From positions 1 through 55,217 of the forward strand of contig NZ_LEKT01000018.1 of the NCBI RefSeq assembly GCF_001045675.1: a DNA stretch of 55,217 nt, in the 5' to 3' direction. Position 1 is the stretch's first letter. The number at the start of each line of letters is the position of its first letter. Below the pieces are notes generated by a model that was given only the letters and a program-made list of their open reading frames with translations, did no database searches and was not told the DNA's origin. The translations under genes and the position numbers were made by a program. This DNA is from Megasphaera cerevisiae DSM 20462. GTDB taxonomy: Bacteria > Bacillota > Negativicutes > Veillonellales > Megasphaeraceae. This document shows, piece after piece, positions 44,432 to 53,809 of this stretch.

Positions 44432-44877
44432 TATGACCGCGACCTTACATAGGCGCCTAAAATACCATTGATGAACCGAGCGGATTTCTGTCCGCTGTAC
44501 TCCTTAGCCAAAACAATAGCTTCATTTAAAATAATGGATACCGGAAGCTGCTCACCAGGATACATTAACTCACACAATGCCAGACGCATAATATTTCTGT
44601 CGGTGCGGTTCATGCGTGATATATCCCATCCCTTGGCAAAGGAACGAATTACCTCATCCAGCTCCGTTTTATGAGCCGTAGCCGTTTCAATAAGATATTG
44701 ACAATATTTTTTTTCATCCTGCTCACTGAGTTCATCTTCGTCTGCCGGCACATCATCGACTGCGGCAGTATCGTCTTCCAAAATTTCGTTTTCACTGTAT
44801 TGTATATCATTTTCATCGTGAAATTCACGGGAAAATAAAATTTCCAGCGCCTGTTGGCGCGATTTATGCCTGCTCAC
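44431..44877 (-). CDS. nusB: Transcription antitermination factor NusB
   Basis: About 148 residues from GTG 44877, which follows AGGAGGTC; a longer frame to 44928 adds unrelated residues. SRHKSRQQALEILFSREFH is the NusB start, and DRNIMRLALCELMYP with VSIILNEAIVLAKEYS is the conserved second half. An acidic stretch around residues 25-55 (rich in Asp and Glu) is longer than usual. NusB with NusE supports rRNA antitermination. Confidence 0.95.
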   Translation of the reverse strand: MSRHKSRQQALEILFSREFHDENDIQYSENEILEDDTAAVDDVPADEDELSEQDEKKYCQYLIETATAHKTELDEVIRSFAKGWDISRMNRTDRNIMRLALCELMYPGEQLPVSIILNEAIVLAKEYSGQKSARFINGILGAYVRSRS

Positions 44878-45202
44878 ACTGACCTCCTGTTTTATCGTGA
44901 CCGTCCGATTTGATAACCAGATCCTCAATTGTCACGTGAACTTCAAGCCTTTCCGGCTCCGCCATGATCCGAATAGCCTGCGCTACATTCTTCTGCACGG
45001 TCAGCGCCAGCATTCTCAAGTCAGCTCCATAATAAGCCTGTACATGAACCTCTGCCGTCATCACCCCGTCCAGATTACGTACGGCAATACCTCTGCCCTT
45101 TTTTCCGGCAATGCCGGAAGTACCCAATGCCGCCGTAGACGCAATATTTGACAAGGCCTTTTCACTGACTGTATATACAAAATTCTTTTCACTTTCTATC
45201 AT
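44864..45202 (-). CDS. Asp23/Gls24 family envelope stress protein 2
   Basis: 112 residues from ATG 45202 (AAGGGAGG upstream). FVYTVSEKALSNIASTAALG, TSGIAG and VHVTIEDLVIK are family hallmarks. Asp23 proteins are abundant membrane-associated proteins linked to cell-envelope stress. It overlaps the start of nusB by 14 bp and is a paralogue of the preceding gene. Confidence 0.88.
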   Translation of the reverse strand: MIESEKNFVYTVSEKALSNIASTAALGTSGIAGKKGRGIAVRNLDGVMTAEVHVQAYYGADLRMLALTVQKNVAQAIRIMAEPERLEVHVTIEDLVIKSDGHDKTGGQCEQA

Positions 45203-45599
45203 GATCAGGCCTCCCTTCTGTTTCCGCATCTTTAGGTGATATGGCATTCATCTGAGAAAAATCAATATCCTGCACCATGATATGCACTGCCGTCACATGG
45301 CATCCCGTCATAACCTCTACTGCATCCTTCACGCTTTTTTGCACCTGCAGGGCAATATCTGGAATACGATATCCGTATGTAACGACCAGACGGATCGTAA
45401 TTTCAGCCTCCTGACCTTCAACAAGAGCATCTGCACCCTGTGAAAGACTAGCATGACCCATTTTTTTAGCAGCTGTTTCCGCGATCGTCGCCCCTAATGA
45501 TACTCCTGATATGCCGGCTGCTGTCATTGAAGCGATAATAGAAACTGCCCGCTGTGAAATATGTATACTTCCCAATCCATTTATTTCTGTCGTTTCCAT
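45189..45599 (-). CDS. Asp23/Gls24 family envelope stress protein 1
   Basis: 136 residues from ATG 45599 (GGGGGTGATAGG upstream). GSIHISQRAVSIIASMTAAG, ISGVSLG and EITIRLVVTYGYRIPD identify the family. The end overlaps the next Asp23 gene. A hairpin separates it from efp. Confidence 0.88.
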   Translation of the reverse strand: METTEINGLGSIHISQRAVSIIASMTAAGISGVSLGATIAETAAKKMGHASLSQGADALVEGQEAEITIRLVVTYGYRIPDIALQVQKSVKDAVEVMTGCHVTAVHIMVQDIDFSQMNAISPKDAETEGRPDHDRK

Positions 45600-45625
45600 C
45601 CTATCACCCCCAGAAAAATTCACAA

Positions 45626-45655
45626 AAAGCGATGAGAAACTCATCGCTTTGTTTA
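45626..45655 (-). terminator. Hairpin between efp and asp23
   Basis: AGCGATGAG (45631-45639) and CTCATCGCT (45643-45651) with a 3-base loop. TTTTTGTG follows on the minus strand. It probably reduces readthrough from efp. Confidence 0.6.
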
Positions 45656-45668
45656 GTCTGTATACGCT

Positions 45669-46226
45669 TTATGCTCTGCTGATATACTGGCCAGTTCTGG
45701 TATCAATCTGAAGAACTTCACCTTCATTGATAAAGAGCGGAACCTTGACAACATAGCCGGTTTCCAATTTAGCAGGCTTGCTGCCACCTGTTGCCGTATC
45801 GCCGCGGATACCGGGATCAGTTTCAACAACCTTCAATTCCACGGCTGCCGGCAAGTCAATACCAATAACCTTACCTTTGAACATCATGACAGATACATTC
45901 ATTTCCTCTTTGAGGAAATTGACAGCATCGCCAAGATTTTCCTTATTCAGCTCGATCTGTTCATAAGATTCATTATCCATGAAACAGTACATGCCTTCAT
46001 TTTCATAGAGATACTGCATCTGCCGACGTTCTACATGACCGTCCTGTACTTTTTCTCCGGCATTCCATGTACGTTCTACTACAGCACTGGTTTCGAGGTT
46101 TTTGATTTTAGCACGGACAAAAGCAGCGCCTTTCCCCGGTTTTACATGTTGGAATTCTACTACCTGCCATACCTGACCATCAATTTCAATCGTTACGCCT
46201 GGTCTAAAATCATTACTCGTAATCAT
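45669..46226 (-). CDS. efp: Translation elongation factor P
   Basis: 185 residues, three OB-like domains. [18 protein letters not shown] includes the loop with the Lys at the tip (about residue 34) that touches the tRNA acceptor end. [16 protein letters not shown] and the C-terminal [17 protein letters not shown] are the EF-P signature. It relieves stalling at polyproline. Directly behind the aminopeptidase gene, a common pair. Confidence 0.96.
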   Translation of the reverse strand: MITSNDFRPGVTIEIDGQVWQVVEFQHVKPGKGAAFVRAKIKNLETSAVVERTWNAGEKVQDGHVERRQMQYLYENEGMYCFMDNESYEQIELNKENLGDAVNFLKEEMNVSVMMFKGKVIGIDLPAAVELKVVETDPGIRGDTATGGSKPAKLETGYVVKVPLFINEGEVLQIDTRTGQYISRA

Positions 46227-46239
46227 CGTTTAACTCCTC

Positions 46240-47307
46240 CTATAACAACTCCATTAAATCCTTGGGTGTTTTGGTTAAAATTTCACAGCCGTCGGCTGTA
46301 ACGGCAACGGAATCCTCTATACGGACGCCGTATTTGCCTTCTATGTACAGTCCCGGTTCGACCGTGACTATCATATTCTCACACAGCACCGCCTCTGCAC
46401 GCGGTGACAGAACCGGCTGCTCATGTATTTCCAATCCAGTCCCATGCCCTAAAGCATGGGTAAAGTACTGGCTGACATTTCGCCCAGCAAAATAGTCGCG
46501 GACAATACAATCCGCTTCTCTGCACGAAAGGCCGGCTTTGATAACGGAAACTCCTAATTGCTGTCCCTCCAGAATCATATGATAAAAATCTTTTTGTTCC
46601 TGCGAAGCCCTGCCGACTACAACCGTCCGCGTCATATCAGAATGGTATCCATCCCATACGGCGCCAAAATCAAAAGTTACAAAATCTCCTGAATCAAGGG
46701 TCTTCGAACTAGCGGTTCCATGAGGCATGGCAGAACGGCGTCCCGACGCAACAATAGTGGTGAAGGACTTCTCCTCTGATCCCAGCAGCAGCATATTGCT
46801 TTCCAACCGGGCCGCCAATTCTTTTTCGGTTACACCCGGCTTGATGTGCGTCATCAGTTCCGCAAACGCTTTATCGGCAATATCACTGGCCCGGCGCGTC
46901 GCCATCAGTTCATATGGCTCCTTCACAGCCCGCAGCCGGGCAATATTTTGTCCAGAAAAACGACATTCTATATTTTGCGCAATTTGCTCATACAGATAAT
47001 GCGTCAGATGATTTTCCTCATATACAATACACTGAGCACCCTGCTTTATCAGCGCTGTACGGATACATGCCGCCAAACTGCCCTTATGATTCTTCACTTG
47101 ATACCATGCACCGGACTGTACACCGGCTTGTTCCGTATAGCGGGAATCCGTCCATAATTCAGCGCTCGTACCGGTCAGTACCAGCGCGCCCTCTCCGCCT
47201 GTAAACCCACTGAAATACCGAAGATTTTCAGGCTGGAGAATCACAATTCCATCTGCTGCATGTTCATGCAGAAACTGTCTCAGACGGACAATTCGTTCTT
47301 CTATCAT
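46240..47307 (-). CDS. pepQ: Xaa-Pro aminopeptidase, M24 family
   Basis: About 355 residues from ATG 47307 (AGGTG 6 bp upstream; ATG 47313 is possible). N-terminal creatinase-like domain, then a pita-bread metallopeptidase domain with VTFDFGAVWDGYHSDMTRT (metal-ligand Asp pair), THALGHGTGLEIHE (His), and VTVEPGLYIEG and VRIEDSVAV (Glu). It removes N-terminal residues before proline or splits X-Pro dipeptides. The substrate class is not separable by sequence. Confidence 0.9.
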   Translation of the reverse strand: MIEERIVRLRQFLHEHAADGIVILQPENLRYFSGFTGGEGALVLTGTSAELWTDSRYTEQAGVQSGAWYQVKNHKGSLAACIRTALIKQGAQCIVYEENHLTHYLYEQIAQNIECRFSGQNIARLRAVKEPYELMATRRASDIADKAFAELMTHIKPGVTEKELAARLESNMLLLGSEEKSFTTIVASGRRSAMPHGTASSKTLDSGDFVTFDFGAVWDGYHSDMTRTVVVGRASQEQKDFYHMILEGQQLGVSVIKAGLSCREADCIVRDYFAGRNVSQYFTHALGHGTGLEIHEQPVLSPRAEAVLCENMIVTVEPGLYIEGKYGVRIEDSVAVTADGCEILTKTPKDLMELL

Positions 47308-47378
47308 TTTCATCACCTATATCTACTCGATTATATTTAATGATACCATATTGCAGACCATTTGAACAGATTATTTAT

Positions 47379-48089
47379 TCATATAAATGGCAGATCACGC
47401 TCTACCTCGCTTAATGAGCGAAAAGCTCCGGGTTCTAAGGTTGGATCCAACAAAAGTCCACCGACAGACTGCCGGTGTAAGGAAAGCACGGTGAGTCCGA
47501 CAGCCGCACACATCCGCTTGACTTGGTGAAATTTCCCCTCTTGCACCGTAATCTCCAGACGATTGCCTCCGACACGCTGTGCACATGCCGGCAAACATTG
47601 TAATCCGTCACTAAGCACAAGTCCCTGATGAAATCGTTCATCAATATCAGAAGGAATGGTGCCATCGACCTGCGCCTTATATACCTTATTAATATGTTTT
47701 TTGGGCGATGTAATTTTATGTGCCCATTCCCCGTTATTGGTCAAAAGCAGTAAGCCCGTCGTATCCTTATCCAAACGGCCCACAGGGAACAATCCGGCGG
47801 CAGCATATTGCCGCGGCAGCAAATCCAAAACCGTCCGGCAAAACCGATCCGCTGTTGCTGATAATACACCACACGGTTTGTGCAGCATGATGTAATAATG
47901 TAAAACGTAGCGGACAAGACTTCCATCCACTTCAACCCGATCTCGTCCGAGCACCACCTTGGCAGCATTGTCGAGACATTCTTTACCGTTGACAGTCACA
48001 TGACGATGCTTACATAGCAGCTTGATCTGGCGTCGTGTGCCCCAGCCGCTGTGTCCCAATAACTTATCAAGCCGTATTGCCTTTTCCAT
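47379..48089 (-). CDS. rsuA: rRNA pseudouridine synthase, RsuA/RluB family
   Basis: 236 residues. N-terminal S4 domain (RLDKLLGHSGWGTRRQIK), catalytic motif GRLDKDTTGLLLLTNNG with the Asp that acts on uridine, and EGKFHQVKRMCAAVG near the C-terminus. This set fits RsuA more than RluB in length. It isomerises uridine in rRNA. Confidence 0.9.
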   Translation of the reverse strand: MEKAIRLDKLLGHSGWGTRRQIKLLCKHRHVTVNGKECLDNAAKVVLGRDRVEVDGSLVRYVLHYYIMLHKPCGVLSATADRFCRTVLDLLPRQYAAAGLFPVGRLDKDTTGLLLLTNNGEWAHKITSPKKHINKVYKAQVDGTIPSDIDERFHQGLVLSDGLQCLPACAQRVGGNRLEITVQEGKFHQVKRMCAAVGLTVLSLHRQSVGGLLLDPTLEPGAFRSLSEVERDLPFI

Positions 48090-48102
48090 CCTGCGTTCCT
48101 CT

Positions 48103-48756
48103 CTACAGACTGACCATATTTTGCCACTGTGACTGATATCCTGTCATATCCTCCAAATGCTGGGTACAGTTCATAAGAGTCATGACATTCTTATCCCCAT
48201 GATATTCAATGATATTAAAAGCTGTATTATATTGCTGAAAACACCAAATGCGGCTCATTTCCAATCCCAGAATAGAGAAAAGAAGACACCGAATGGACGC
48301 ACCGTGAGATACAATCATAATGGTATCTCCGTCGTCATGACGAGACAATATTTCCTGCGCTTTCATTGCCGTCCGCTTTTCCACATCACGAAAAGATTCA
48401 CCGCCATGTGCTTTTATCGTTCCGTCTGAATTATAAAAAGCCTCAATTTCACCAGGCCAAAGCTTGGTAATTTCATTATACGTATGCCCTTCCCATACAC
48501 CGAAATCAATTTCCTGCAATTCATCATACGATGTTACAGAAATATGATGAGGCGCTGCCACAATTTCTGCCGTGCGGCGGGCTCGCTGAAGAGTACTGCT
48601 ATAAATACCATCAAAAGCTACATCCTCTAAAAAACGGCTCAGGCATGCAGCTTGCTCAATACCGTGTTCGTTCAAGGGCACGTCTGTTGATCCTTGATAC
48701 CACTGCTGTACATTTCCTTCTGTTTCGCCATGACGGACAAGGTAAAGCTTTATCAT
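48103..48756 (-). CDS. cobC: Histidine phosphatase, probable alpha-ribazole phosphatase
   Basis: 217 residues. LVRHGETEGN carries the phosphorylated His, and YSSTLQRARRTAEIV and VSHGASIRCL the other active-site residues. Family members include phosphoglycerate mutases and CobC. Position behind cobU and cobS supports removal of the phosphate of alpha-ribazole phosphate in the nucleotide-loop assembly of cobalamin. Confidence 0.8.
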   Translation of the reverse strand: MIKLYLVRHGETEGNVQQWYQGSTDVPLNEHGIEQAACLSRFLEDVAFDGIYSSTLQRARRTAEIVAAPHHISVTSYDELQEIDFGVWEGHTYNEITKLWPGEIEAFYNSDGTIKAHGGESFRDVEKRTAMKAQEILSRHDDGDTIMIVSHGASIRCLLFSILGLEMSRIWCFQQYNTAFNIIEYHGDKNVMTLMNCTQHLEDMTGYQSQWQNMVSL

Positions 48757-48889
48757 CGATTATATCCTCCTGTACTGTCGTTTGTTCTATACTGTTCCTG
48801 CCTATCTGCTGTAACACAGAAAATCTGCCCCGCAGCAGGCAAAAGCTACATGTAAAATTATATACTATTTATATTATCATGAATAGGGT

Positions 48890-49624
48890 TCAATGAAACA
48901 GTACCGCCGTAAGTCCCAGCAAAAGCATTTCACTCAATTCCAATACGGCCCCATATGTATCACCGGTCACGCCTCCCAATACGCAGGTAATATACCGATT
49001 TGCACAAAGAGAAATCATCATTGCGGCTCCCAGCAGGATCAAACAGAAAAAACCACCGTACGCAACGGGTATCAAGGCCAAAACAAATGCCGCAGCCAGA
49101 GTATACGGCGGCGCATATTGGATAAAGGCTCTGCCCAGGCCTTCCTTTCTGGCATAGGGGAATTCAAAAATACTGATAAGTGTGCCAAAACGTGCTGCAG
49201 CCGGAATCGCAATAAGCGCCGCTGGTACAATAGCCGACGGTATATTAGCAAGAAAAGAAATTTTCAACACTGCCAGAAAAAAGAAGGCCATAACACCATT
49301 AGCACCTACACGGCTATCTTTCAAAATTTCCAGCATCCGCTCCCGGCTGCGGCCAGAAAAAATTCCATCTGCCGTATCCATAAAACCATCGGCATGCAAG
49401 CCGCCCGTCACCAAAAACCATGCACCGATTACCAGAACAGCGGCATAGTCATTTGAGAAAAAAAATGTACTGCCTGCATACACAATACAAAGAACTCCCC
49501 CTATAAGCACTCCCACTAAGGGAAAACACAAAACTGAACGGCCAAAATCCTCATTAGTCCACTGGGTTTGCCGCCTCAATTGAATGCGAGTTAAAAACTG
49601 AAGAGCTATAAAAAACGATCTCAT
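48890..49624 (-). CDS. cobS: Adenosylcobinamide-GDP ribazoletransferase CobS
   Basis: 245 residues from ATG 49624 (GGAGGAAAGACA upstream, 4-bp overlap with cobU); the longer frame from 49684 is not real. Multi-pass membrane protein. FIALQFLTRIQ, GGLHADGFMDTADGIFSGRSRERMLEI (divided: GGLHADGFMDTADG and SRERMLEILKDSRVG) and the C-terminal GGVTGDTYGAVLELSE are CobS signatures. It joins the cobinamide and the ribazole parts of B12. Confidence 0.94.
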   Translation of the reverse strand: MRSFFIALQFLTRIQLRRQTQWTNEDFGRSVLCFPLVGVLIGGVLCIVYAGSTFFFSNDYAAVLVIGAWFLVTGGLHADGFMDTADGIFSGRSRERMLEILKDSRVGANGVMAFFFLAVLKISFLANIPSAIVPAALIAIPAAARFGTLISIFEFPYARKEGLGRAFIQYAPPYTLAAAFVLALIPVAYGGFFCLILLGAAMMISLCANRYITCVLGGVTGDTYGAVLELSEMLLLGLTAVLFH

Positions 49625-50202
49625 TGTCTTTCCTCCATGGGCAGCATAATCTGACGGCTTTTTATTTCCATGGGGATACCGCAAACCGTAAGATACACTT
49701 CGTCAGCCGCTGCAGCGGCATATTGGTTAATACAGCCAATAATATCCCGATATAAACGGCTTATTTTTTCCATGGGGACAATGCCACTCCCCAATTCATT
49801 GGTAACAAACACGACCGTTTTATCTGCTCTTTGTTTAACAGCCTCAATTATATGACGCATTTCCTCCTCAGCAGCAGACATAACCACACCATCGATCTCT
49901 GCTTCATAACGAAATAAAAAATTAGAAAAATACAAGGTCAGACAATCAACGAGAACGGCATCCGCCGTCTCAAGCACATTTGCCAGCTGATCCGGCAAAT
50001 GCGCAGGACATTCAAAAGTCTGCCATGCAGCCGGCCTGCGGCAGCGGTGCGCGGCTACGCGCTCTGCCATTTCTTCATCTAAAATCTGTGCCGTCGCAAC
50101 ATAAGCATGCCGCCCTTTGCAAGTCATTAAATAATGTTCAGCAAAAGCACTTTTCCCACTGCGGGCCCCGCCCGTTACTATTATGATTTTAGATTTCATC
50201 AT
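49621..50202 (-). CDS. cobU: Adenosylcobinamide kinase/guanylyltransferase CobU
   Basis: 193 residues. P-loop GGARSGKSAFAE near residue 11, VATAQILDEEM, AAHRCRRPAAWQTFECP with the conserved His, and FVTNELGSGIVP are CobU marks. It activates cobinamide before CobS. First of the cobU-cobS-cobC group. The product is used only if corrinoid salvage or synthesis is present elsewhere. Confidence 0.93.
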   Translation of the reverse strand: MMKSKIIIVTGGARSGKSAFAEHYLMTCKGRHAYVATAQILDEEMAERVAAHRCRRPAAWQTFECPAHLPDQLANVLETADAVLVDCLTLYFSNFLFRYEAEIDGVVMSAAEEEMRHIIEAVKQRADKTVVFVTNELGSGIVPMEKISRLYRDIIGCINQYAAAAADEVYLTVCGIPMEIKSRQIMLPMEERQ

Positions 50203-50297
50203 ATATCACCCTATCTCCTCATGGAACACCATTTTATGGTTTATTATAGCATTGCCTCCCACAGACTGCCAGTTACTGCCTCAGCATTTTTTCCTAA

Positions 50298-50343
50298 GCA
50301 AAAACAGCAATTCCCGAACACGCTGCAGTTCTGGAAATTGCTG
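50298..50343 (-). terminator. Terminator of moaB
   Basis: CAGCAATTCC (50305-50314) and GGAAATTGCTG (50333-50343) form the stem base, with CGAAC/GTTC inside. TTTTTGCTT follows on the minus strand. Confidence 0.7.
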
Positions 50344-50369
50344 TATATTTAACAGACACGCTTTTTATC

Positions 50370-50858
50370 TTACTTTTTAATTTCTGTATGGAGATGGAAT
50401 AATTCGGGCAGAATAACTTTTTCCATTCCCGTCTTGATCAGGCTCGGCAGACCGGGAAGGCAAAATACATAACACTGATGAATAAGACCTGCCGCAGAAC
50501 GATATGCCAAAGCCTGCACGCCGCAGACACGCCGGTACGCAAAATACGTAAGCATAGACGAAAATCCCGGCAATTCCTTATCAAACATAGGTACTACCGC
50601 TTCCAGCGTCACGTCTCGCTTAGCCATCCCGGTGCCGCCGCTTGTAATAACGACATCAACACTGCATACCCAATTATGAATATGCTGCGTAATTTCCTTC
50701 TTATCATCCTTTGCAATAGCATAATCAACAACCTGATGACCATAATTAGCTAATGCCGATTGAATCATCAATCCATTGGTATCATCTGAAAAGGTCCGGC
50801 TATTGCTGACTGTCAGAATAGCCGCCCGCAAAGGATGTTCTTCTACCGTTTTTCCCAA
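50370..50858 (-). CDS. moaB: Molybdenum cofactor biosynthesis protein MoaB/MogA-type
   Basis: About 162 residues starting at TTG 50858, chosen because AAAGGAGGG lies 6-7 bp before it and the protein then reads MGKTVEEHPLRAAIL. The ATG at 50900 would place the ribosome binding site inside the gene. VSNSRTFSDDTNG and TSGGTGMAKRDVT are the MPT-binding motifs, and LPGLPSLIKTGMEKVILPEL completes the fold. It adenylylates molybdopterin. It is another molybdenum-linked gene but stands alone, far from nif-mod. Confidence 0.9.
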   Translation of the reverse strand: MGKTVEEHPLRAAILTVSNSRTFSDDTNGLMIQSALANYGHQVVDYAIAKDDKKEITQHIHNWVCSVDVVITSGGTGMAKRDVTLEAVVPMFDKELPGFSSMLTYFAYRRVCGVQALAYRSAAGLIHQCYVFCLPGLPSLIKTGMEKVILPELFHLHTEIKK

Positions 50859-51144
50859 AATAAACCCTCCTTTAAAACTTGAAGTTTTTTTATAATACAA
50901 TCACAATCCGTTTTCTTATATATTGTATTCGACTTGCAGCAGATAAATTCCTACTTGAAAATTTATTTTTCAGCAATACAACAGTTCTTCTTGATAATGC
51001 GATATCCGCGGTTGTATTTTTTTTTCATTCCCGTATAATAAATATATTAAATGTATTAATAGTTTGATATGTTAAAAACAGCAACTATGTTTCTTTGCAT
51101 ATGTACTTGCAATGATAGAATCTGAATCAGGAGGATATTCCACT

Positions 51145-51651
51145 ATGTTCAAAAAAGCTGCCGCATTACTGATAATGTTGTCTGTCATAGGCTGCACAAT
51201 GGTTTCTGCTATGTTTTTTGATGATGATCCGCGCTATATCCAAGTCGGTCATAACGATACGACTGAATCGTTTATCGACATGAATTCCATCCAGTCTATT
51301 CGATATGACCCTCCATACTACATGATTCGGGCTACGGTCATTACGTATGATTACGCTACAAATACGGCCACCGGATATGAAAATAATTTTTTTTATAATT
51401 TCAAATCTCAAACAGTCAAGGCCCAGACGCTTTCTAATCTGCAATACGATGAAAAAGGAGTGCCCTTAACACAGACCGTATTTCCTAATCCGGAGGTTTC
51501 CTTGTGTGATCGGTATTCTGTCAATGGAAAAGCAGCAGATAATGCTTTTTTCAATTGCTACAGTATGACTTTTTATCATACTTTCACCAAACAATATACT
51601 AAAGCCGACAATCCGCCGGCTCCGGTTAAATCTATCAACACTTCAAAATAA
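51145..51651 (+). CDS. Putative secreted protein or lipoprotein, unknown
   Basis: 168 residues from ATG 51145 (AGGAGGATATTCCACT upstream). The signal peptide ends either at the lipobox-like SVIGC (Cys17) or at VSA just after. The mature part has SFIDMNSIQSIRYDPPYYMI and VITYDYATNTATGYE, a pattern of beta strands with many Tyr and Asp. I do not recognise the family. It lies 33 bp before a membrane-anchored exonuclease-like gene and is probably co-transcribed with it. Confidence 0.6.
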   Translation: MFKKAAALLIMLSVIGCTMVSAMFFDDDPRYIQVGHNDTTESFIDMNSIQSIRYDPPYYMIRATVITYDYATNTATGYENNFFYNFKSQTVKAQTLSNLQYDEKGVPLTQTVFPNPEVSLCDRYSVNGKAADNAFFNCYSMTFYHTFTKQYTKADNPPAPVKSINTSK

Positions 51652-51684
51652 AGGGCAGCAGCCTGACAAAGGACTTGATATCAT

Positions 51685-52647
51685 ATGACCTCACTACTTC
51701 AAATTGCCGGCACGATCATTACGATTCTGTTTGTCGGCGCCGTTCTCTATTCACTGACCATGACATTCCGCAAACGTCGGCGCAGGGAACAACGCCAGAA
51801 GGATTTGGAAACCAAGCAGCATGTACAAGTAGCAAATCTTCATCAATACGACATTCAGCCCCAGAACGGATACTACAAATATCCGGTAACCTGCCAGAAG
51901 CATCTGCGTCGTTATCCCCAGCGCTTTACGGCAATTTCCATCGAACTGGCCAATAAACAGCCTTACTCCATCTGTCTGATCGGCTTTGCTGATTTTGAAA
52001 AAGGAGAACTGCAGGATACGCATTATTTTTACGTCCGTCCGCCTGAAAACAATCTTTCTGATATTCGAGACCCGGAAATGAACTGGGAAACACTCAACAA
52101 AGCCGATGAATTCGGAGAATATTGGAATGCCGGTATGAAAAATTATTTTATTAACCGTGTCCTCGTCGCACATAATGCGGCATATGTCATCGGCTGTATT
52201 ACGCATGCACTGAAAATTTATGGAATTGAAGCACCGCGTTTCCAATATATTGATACGCTGGAAGTTGCCAAAAAATTGTACTCCTTCACTTCCCATCAAT
52301 TAGATGCCATTTGCCACGAATTAAATATTGACATAGAAGATCATAATTTATTGAGTAAAGCGGCAGCCACAGGGCAATTTCTGATAACGGCAAAAAAAGA
52401 GTACCCCATGTATATTCCCCGCATACAATATATAAATGACGTTCCGACAGAGACGGAGCAAATGGCCAGCCTTATTTCAGTGGCAGAAAGAGAAGAATGC
52501 ACAGTCGAAGAACTATTTGAAGGCGGGCCTGTTAATATGTCTATGATTCAACATTTGCTGACTCAAAAATATATCGAACCAGGAGAAAAGAAAGACACGT
52601 ATTACGCAACGGATAAAGGTCTCGATTTTGCAGAATCTCTGCCATAA
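51685..52647 (+). CDS. Membrane-anchored, probably inactive DEDDh exonuclease-fold protein
   Basis: 320 residues. The N-terminal segment IAGTIITILFVGAVLYSL is a membrane helix, followed by a very basic stretch (RKRRRREQRQK). Residues 80-232 follow the PolC/epsilon-type exonuclease fold, but key residues are changed. Exo I is FTAISIELAN (S85 replaces Asp, E87 kept). Exo II is VAHNAAYVIG (V168 replaces Asp). Exo III has H220 but K225 replaces the last Asp. The catalytic metal site is therefore mostly lost. The C-terminal 50 residues look like a winged helix (MIQHLLTQKYIEPGEKKDTY and onward). It could bind nucleic acid or protein without cutting. The fold assignment is from motif spacing. Confidence 0.65.
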   Translation: MTSLLQIAGTIITILFVGAVLYSLTMTFRKRRRREQRQKDLETKQHVQVANLHQYDIQPQNGYYKYPVTCQKHLRRYPQRFTAISIELANKQPYSICLIGFADFEKGELQDTHYFYVRPPENNLSDIRDPEMNWETLNKADEFGEYWNAGMKNYFINRVLVAHNAAYVIGCITHALKIYGIEAPRFQYIDTLEVAKKLYSFTSHQLDAICHELNIDIEDHNLLSKAAATGQFLITAKKEYPMYIPRIQYINDVPTETEQMASLISVAEREECTVEELFEGGPVNMSMIQHLLTQKYIEPGEKKDTYYATDKGLDFAESLP

Positions 52648-52666
52648 TTCAACAAAGAAACTATAA

Positions 52667-52699
52667 AACGAGCGGACGAGCAGCCAGCATCCGCTCGTT
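52667..52699 (+). terminator. Terminator after the exonuclease-like gene
   Basis: AACGAGCGGA and TCCGCTCGTT are a perfect 10-bp stem. It lies between converging genes and may act both ways. Confidence 0.6.
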
Positions 52700-52726
52700 C
52701 AGCGTATCAGAACCGTTCCCGCTGTC

Positions 52727-53809
52727 TCATTGACAATTCAGCGCATAAATAGTCTGTGCCTTCCACAACTCCCCCTTTTTCAAAAAAGGCTGAAGAAAGT
52801 TTGGATGAGCCGGGGCGTTGGGAAAATATTGTGCCTCCAGGCAAAAGCCACAGCGCCGGTCAAAACTCACCCCACCTTTTCCTGCAGGCTGTCCGTCCAG
52901 ATAGTTGCCCGTATAAAATTGTACACCGGGCTGAGTTGTATATGCCGTCAGCGTAATCCCTGTCTGATCACCAACTGCATACGCCATCTTATGAAGTCCC
53001 ATATCCATATAGTCAGAAACAGGAGCATGGCATGGCTCCTGACGTATAACCCAGTTATGATCATATCCCTGAACCCATTTCAGTTGGTCATACTCATCCT
53101 CTATGTGTCTGCCGATAGGTGTAAGTTTCCGCAGGTCCATAGGGGTTCCTGTCACGTCACGTATTATACCATTAGGCAACGATTCGCAGTCTGTTTCTGT
53201 AAAAGCATCAGCGAAAAGCTGTATCTGCTGATGCAGCACAGAACCACTGGTATAGCCGTTTAAATTAAAGTAGGTATGATTTGTCAGATTGCATATTGTA
53301 TCGGCATCGGAAAAAGCTTCATACCGTATAGTAACCGCATTATCTTCAGTTACATCATACCAAACAGTGACACAGAGAGTACCAGGATAATTGCCCTCCC
53401 CATCAGGGCTCGTATAGGTGAGCTTCAATCCAGCCTCTGTCACTGCCGCCTGCCAAAGCTTTTTATTAAAGCCAGTCCGTTCCCCGCCATGCAAATGATT
53501 CGCCCCATTATTGCATTCCAGCTGATAGACTTTGCTGCCTACCCGCAGCCTTCCCTGGGCAATCCGATTACTGCACCGTCCAATAAGAGCTCCCATATAT
53601 TTATCTTCACGTTCATAGACCGCAATGTCGTCGTACCCCAACACCACATCTACAATCATGCCATTCTGTTTTTGGGTTTTCAACGCCTGCATATGTCCGC
53701 CATAGTCGCATACAGTCAATGCCGTTCCCCGGCGATTTTGGATCGTATACAAAAAAGCCTCACGCCCATCCTTCAGACATCCAAATTTTTTCTTTGTAAT
53801 TATACTCAT
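52727..53809 (-). CDS. galM: Aldose 1-epimerase (mutarotase)
   Basis: 360 residues. The start ITKKKFGCLKDGREAFLYTI, IGRCSNRIAQGRL, LHGGERTGFNKKLW, the His motif NHTYFNLNG, GYDHNWV and the Glu in CLEAQYFPNAP are the GalM signature. It interconverts alpha and beta forms of galactose or glucose. Divergent from the LacI-type regulator, which is a candidate for its control. Confidence 0.94.
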   Translation of the reverse strand: MSIITKKKFGCLKDGREAFLYTIQNRRGTALTVCDYGGHMQALKTQKQNGMIVDVVLGYDDIAVYEREDKYMGALIGRCSNRIAQGRLRVGSKVYQLECNNGANHLHGGERTGFNKKLWQAAVTEAGLKLTYTSPDGEGNYPGTLCVTVWYDVTEDNAVTIRYEAFSDADTICNLTNHTYFNLNGYTSGSVLHQQIQLFADAFTETDCESLPNGIIRDVTGTPMDLRKLTPIGRHIEDEYDQLKWVQGYDHNWVIRQEPCHAPVSDYMDMGLHKMAYAVGDQTGITLTAYTTQPGVQFYTGNYLDGQPAGKGGVSFDRRCGFCLEAQYFPNAPAHPNFLQPFLKKGELWKAQTIYALNCQ

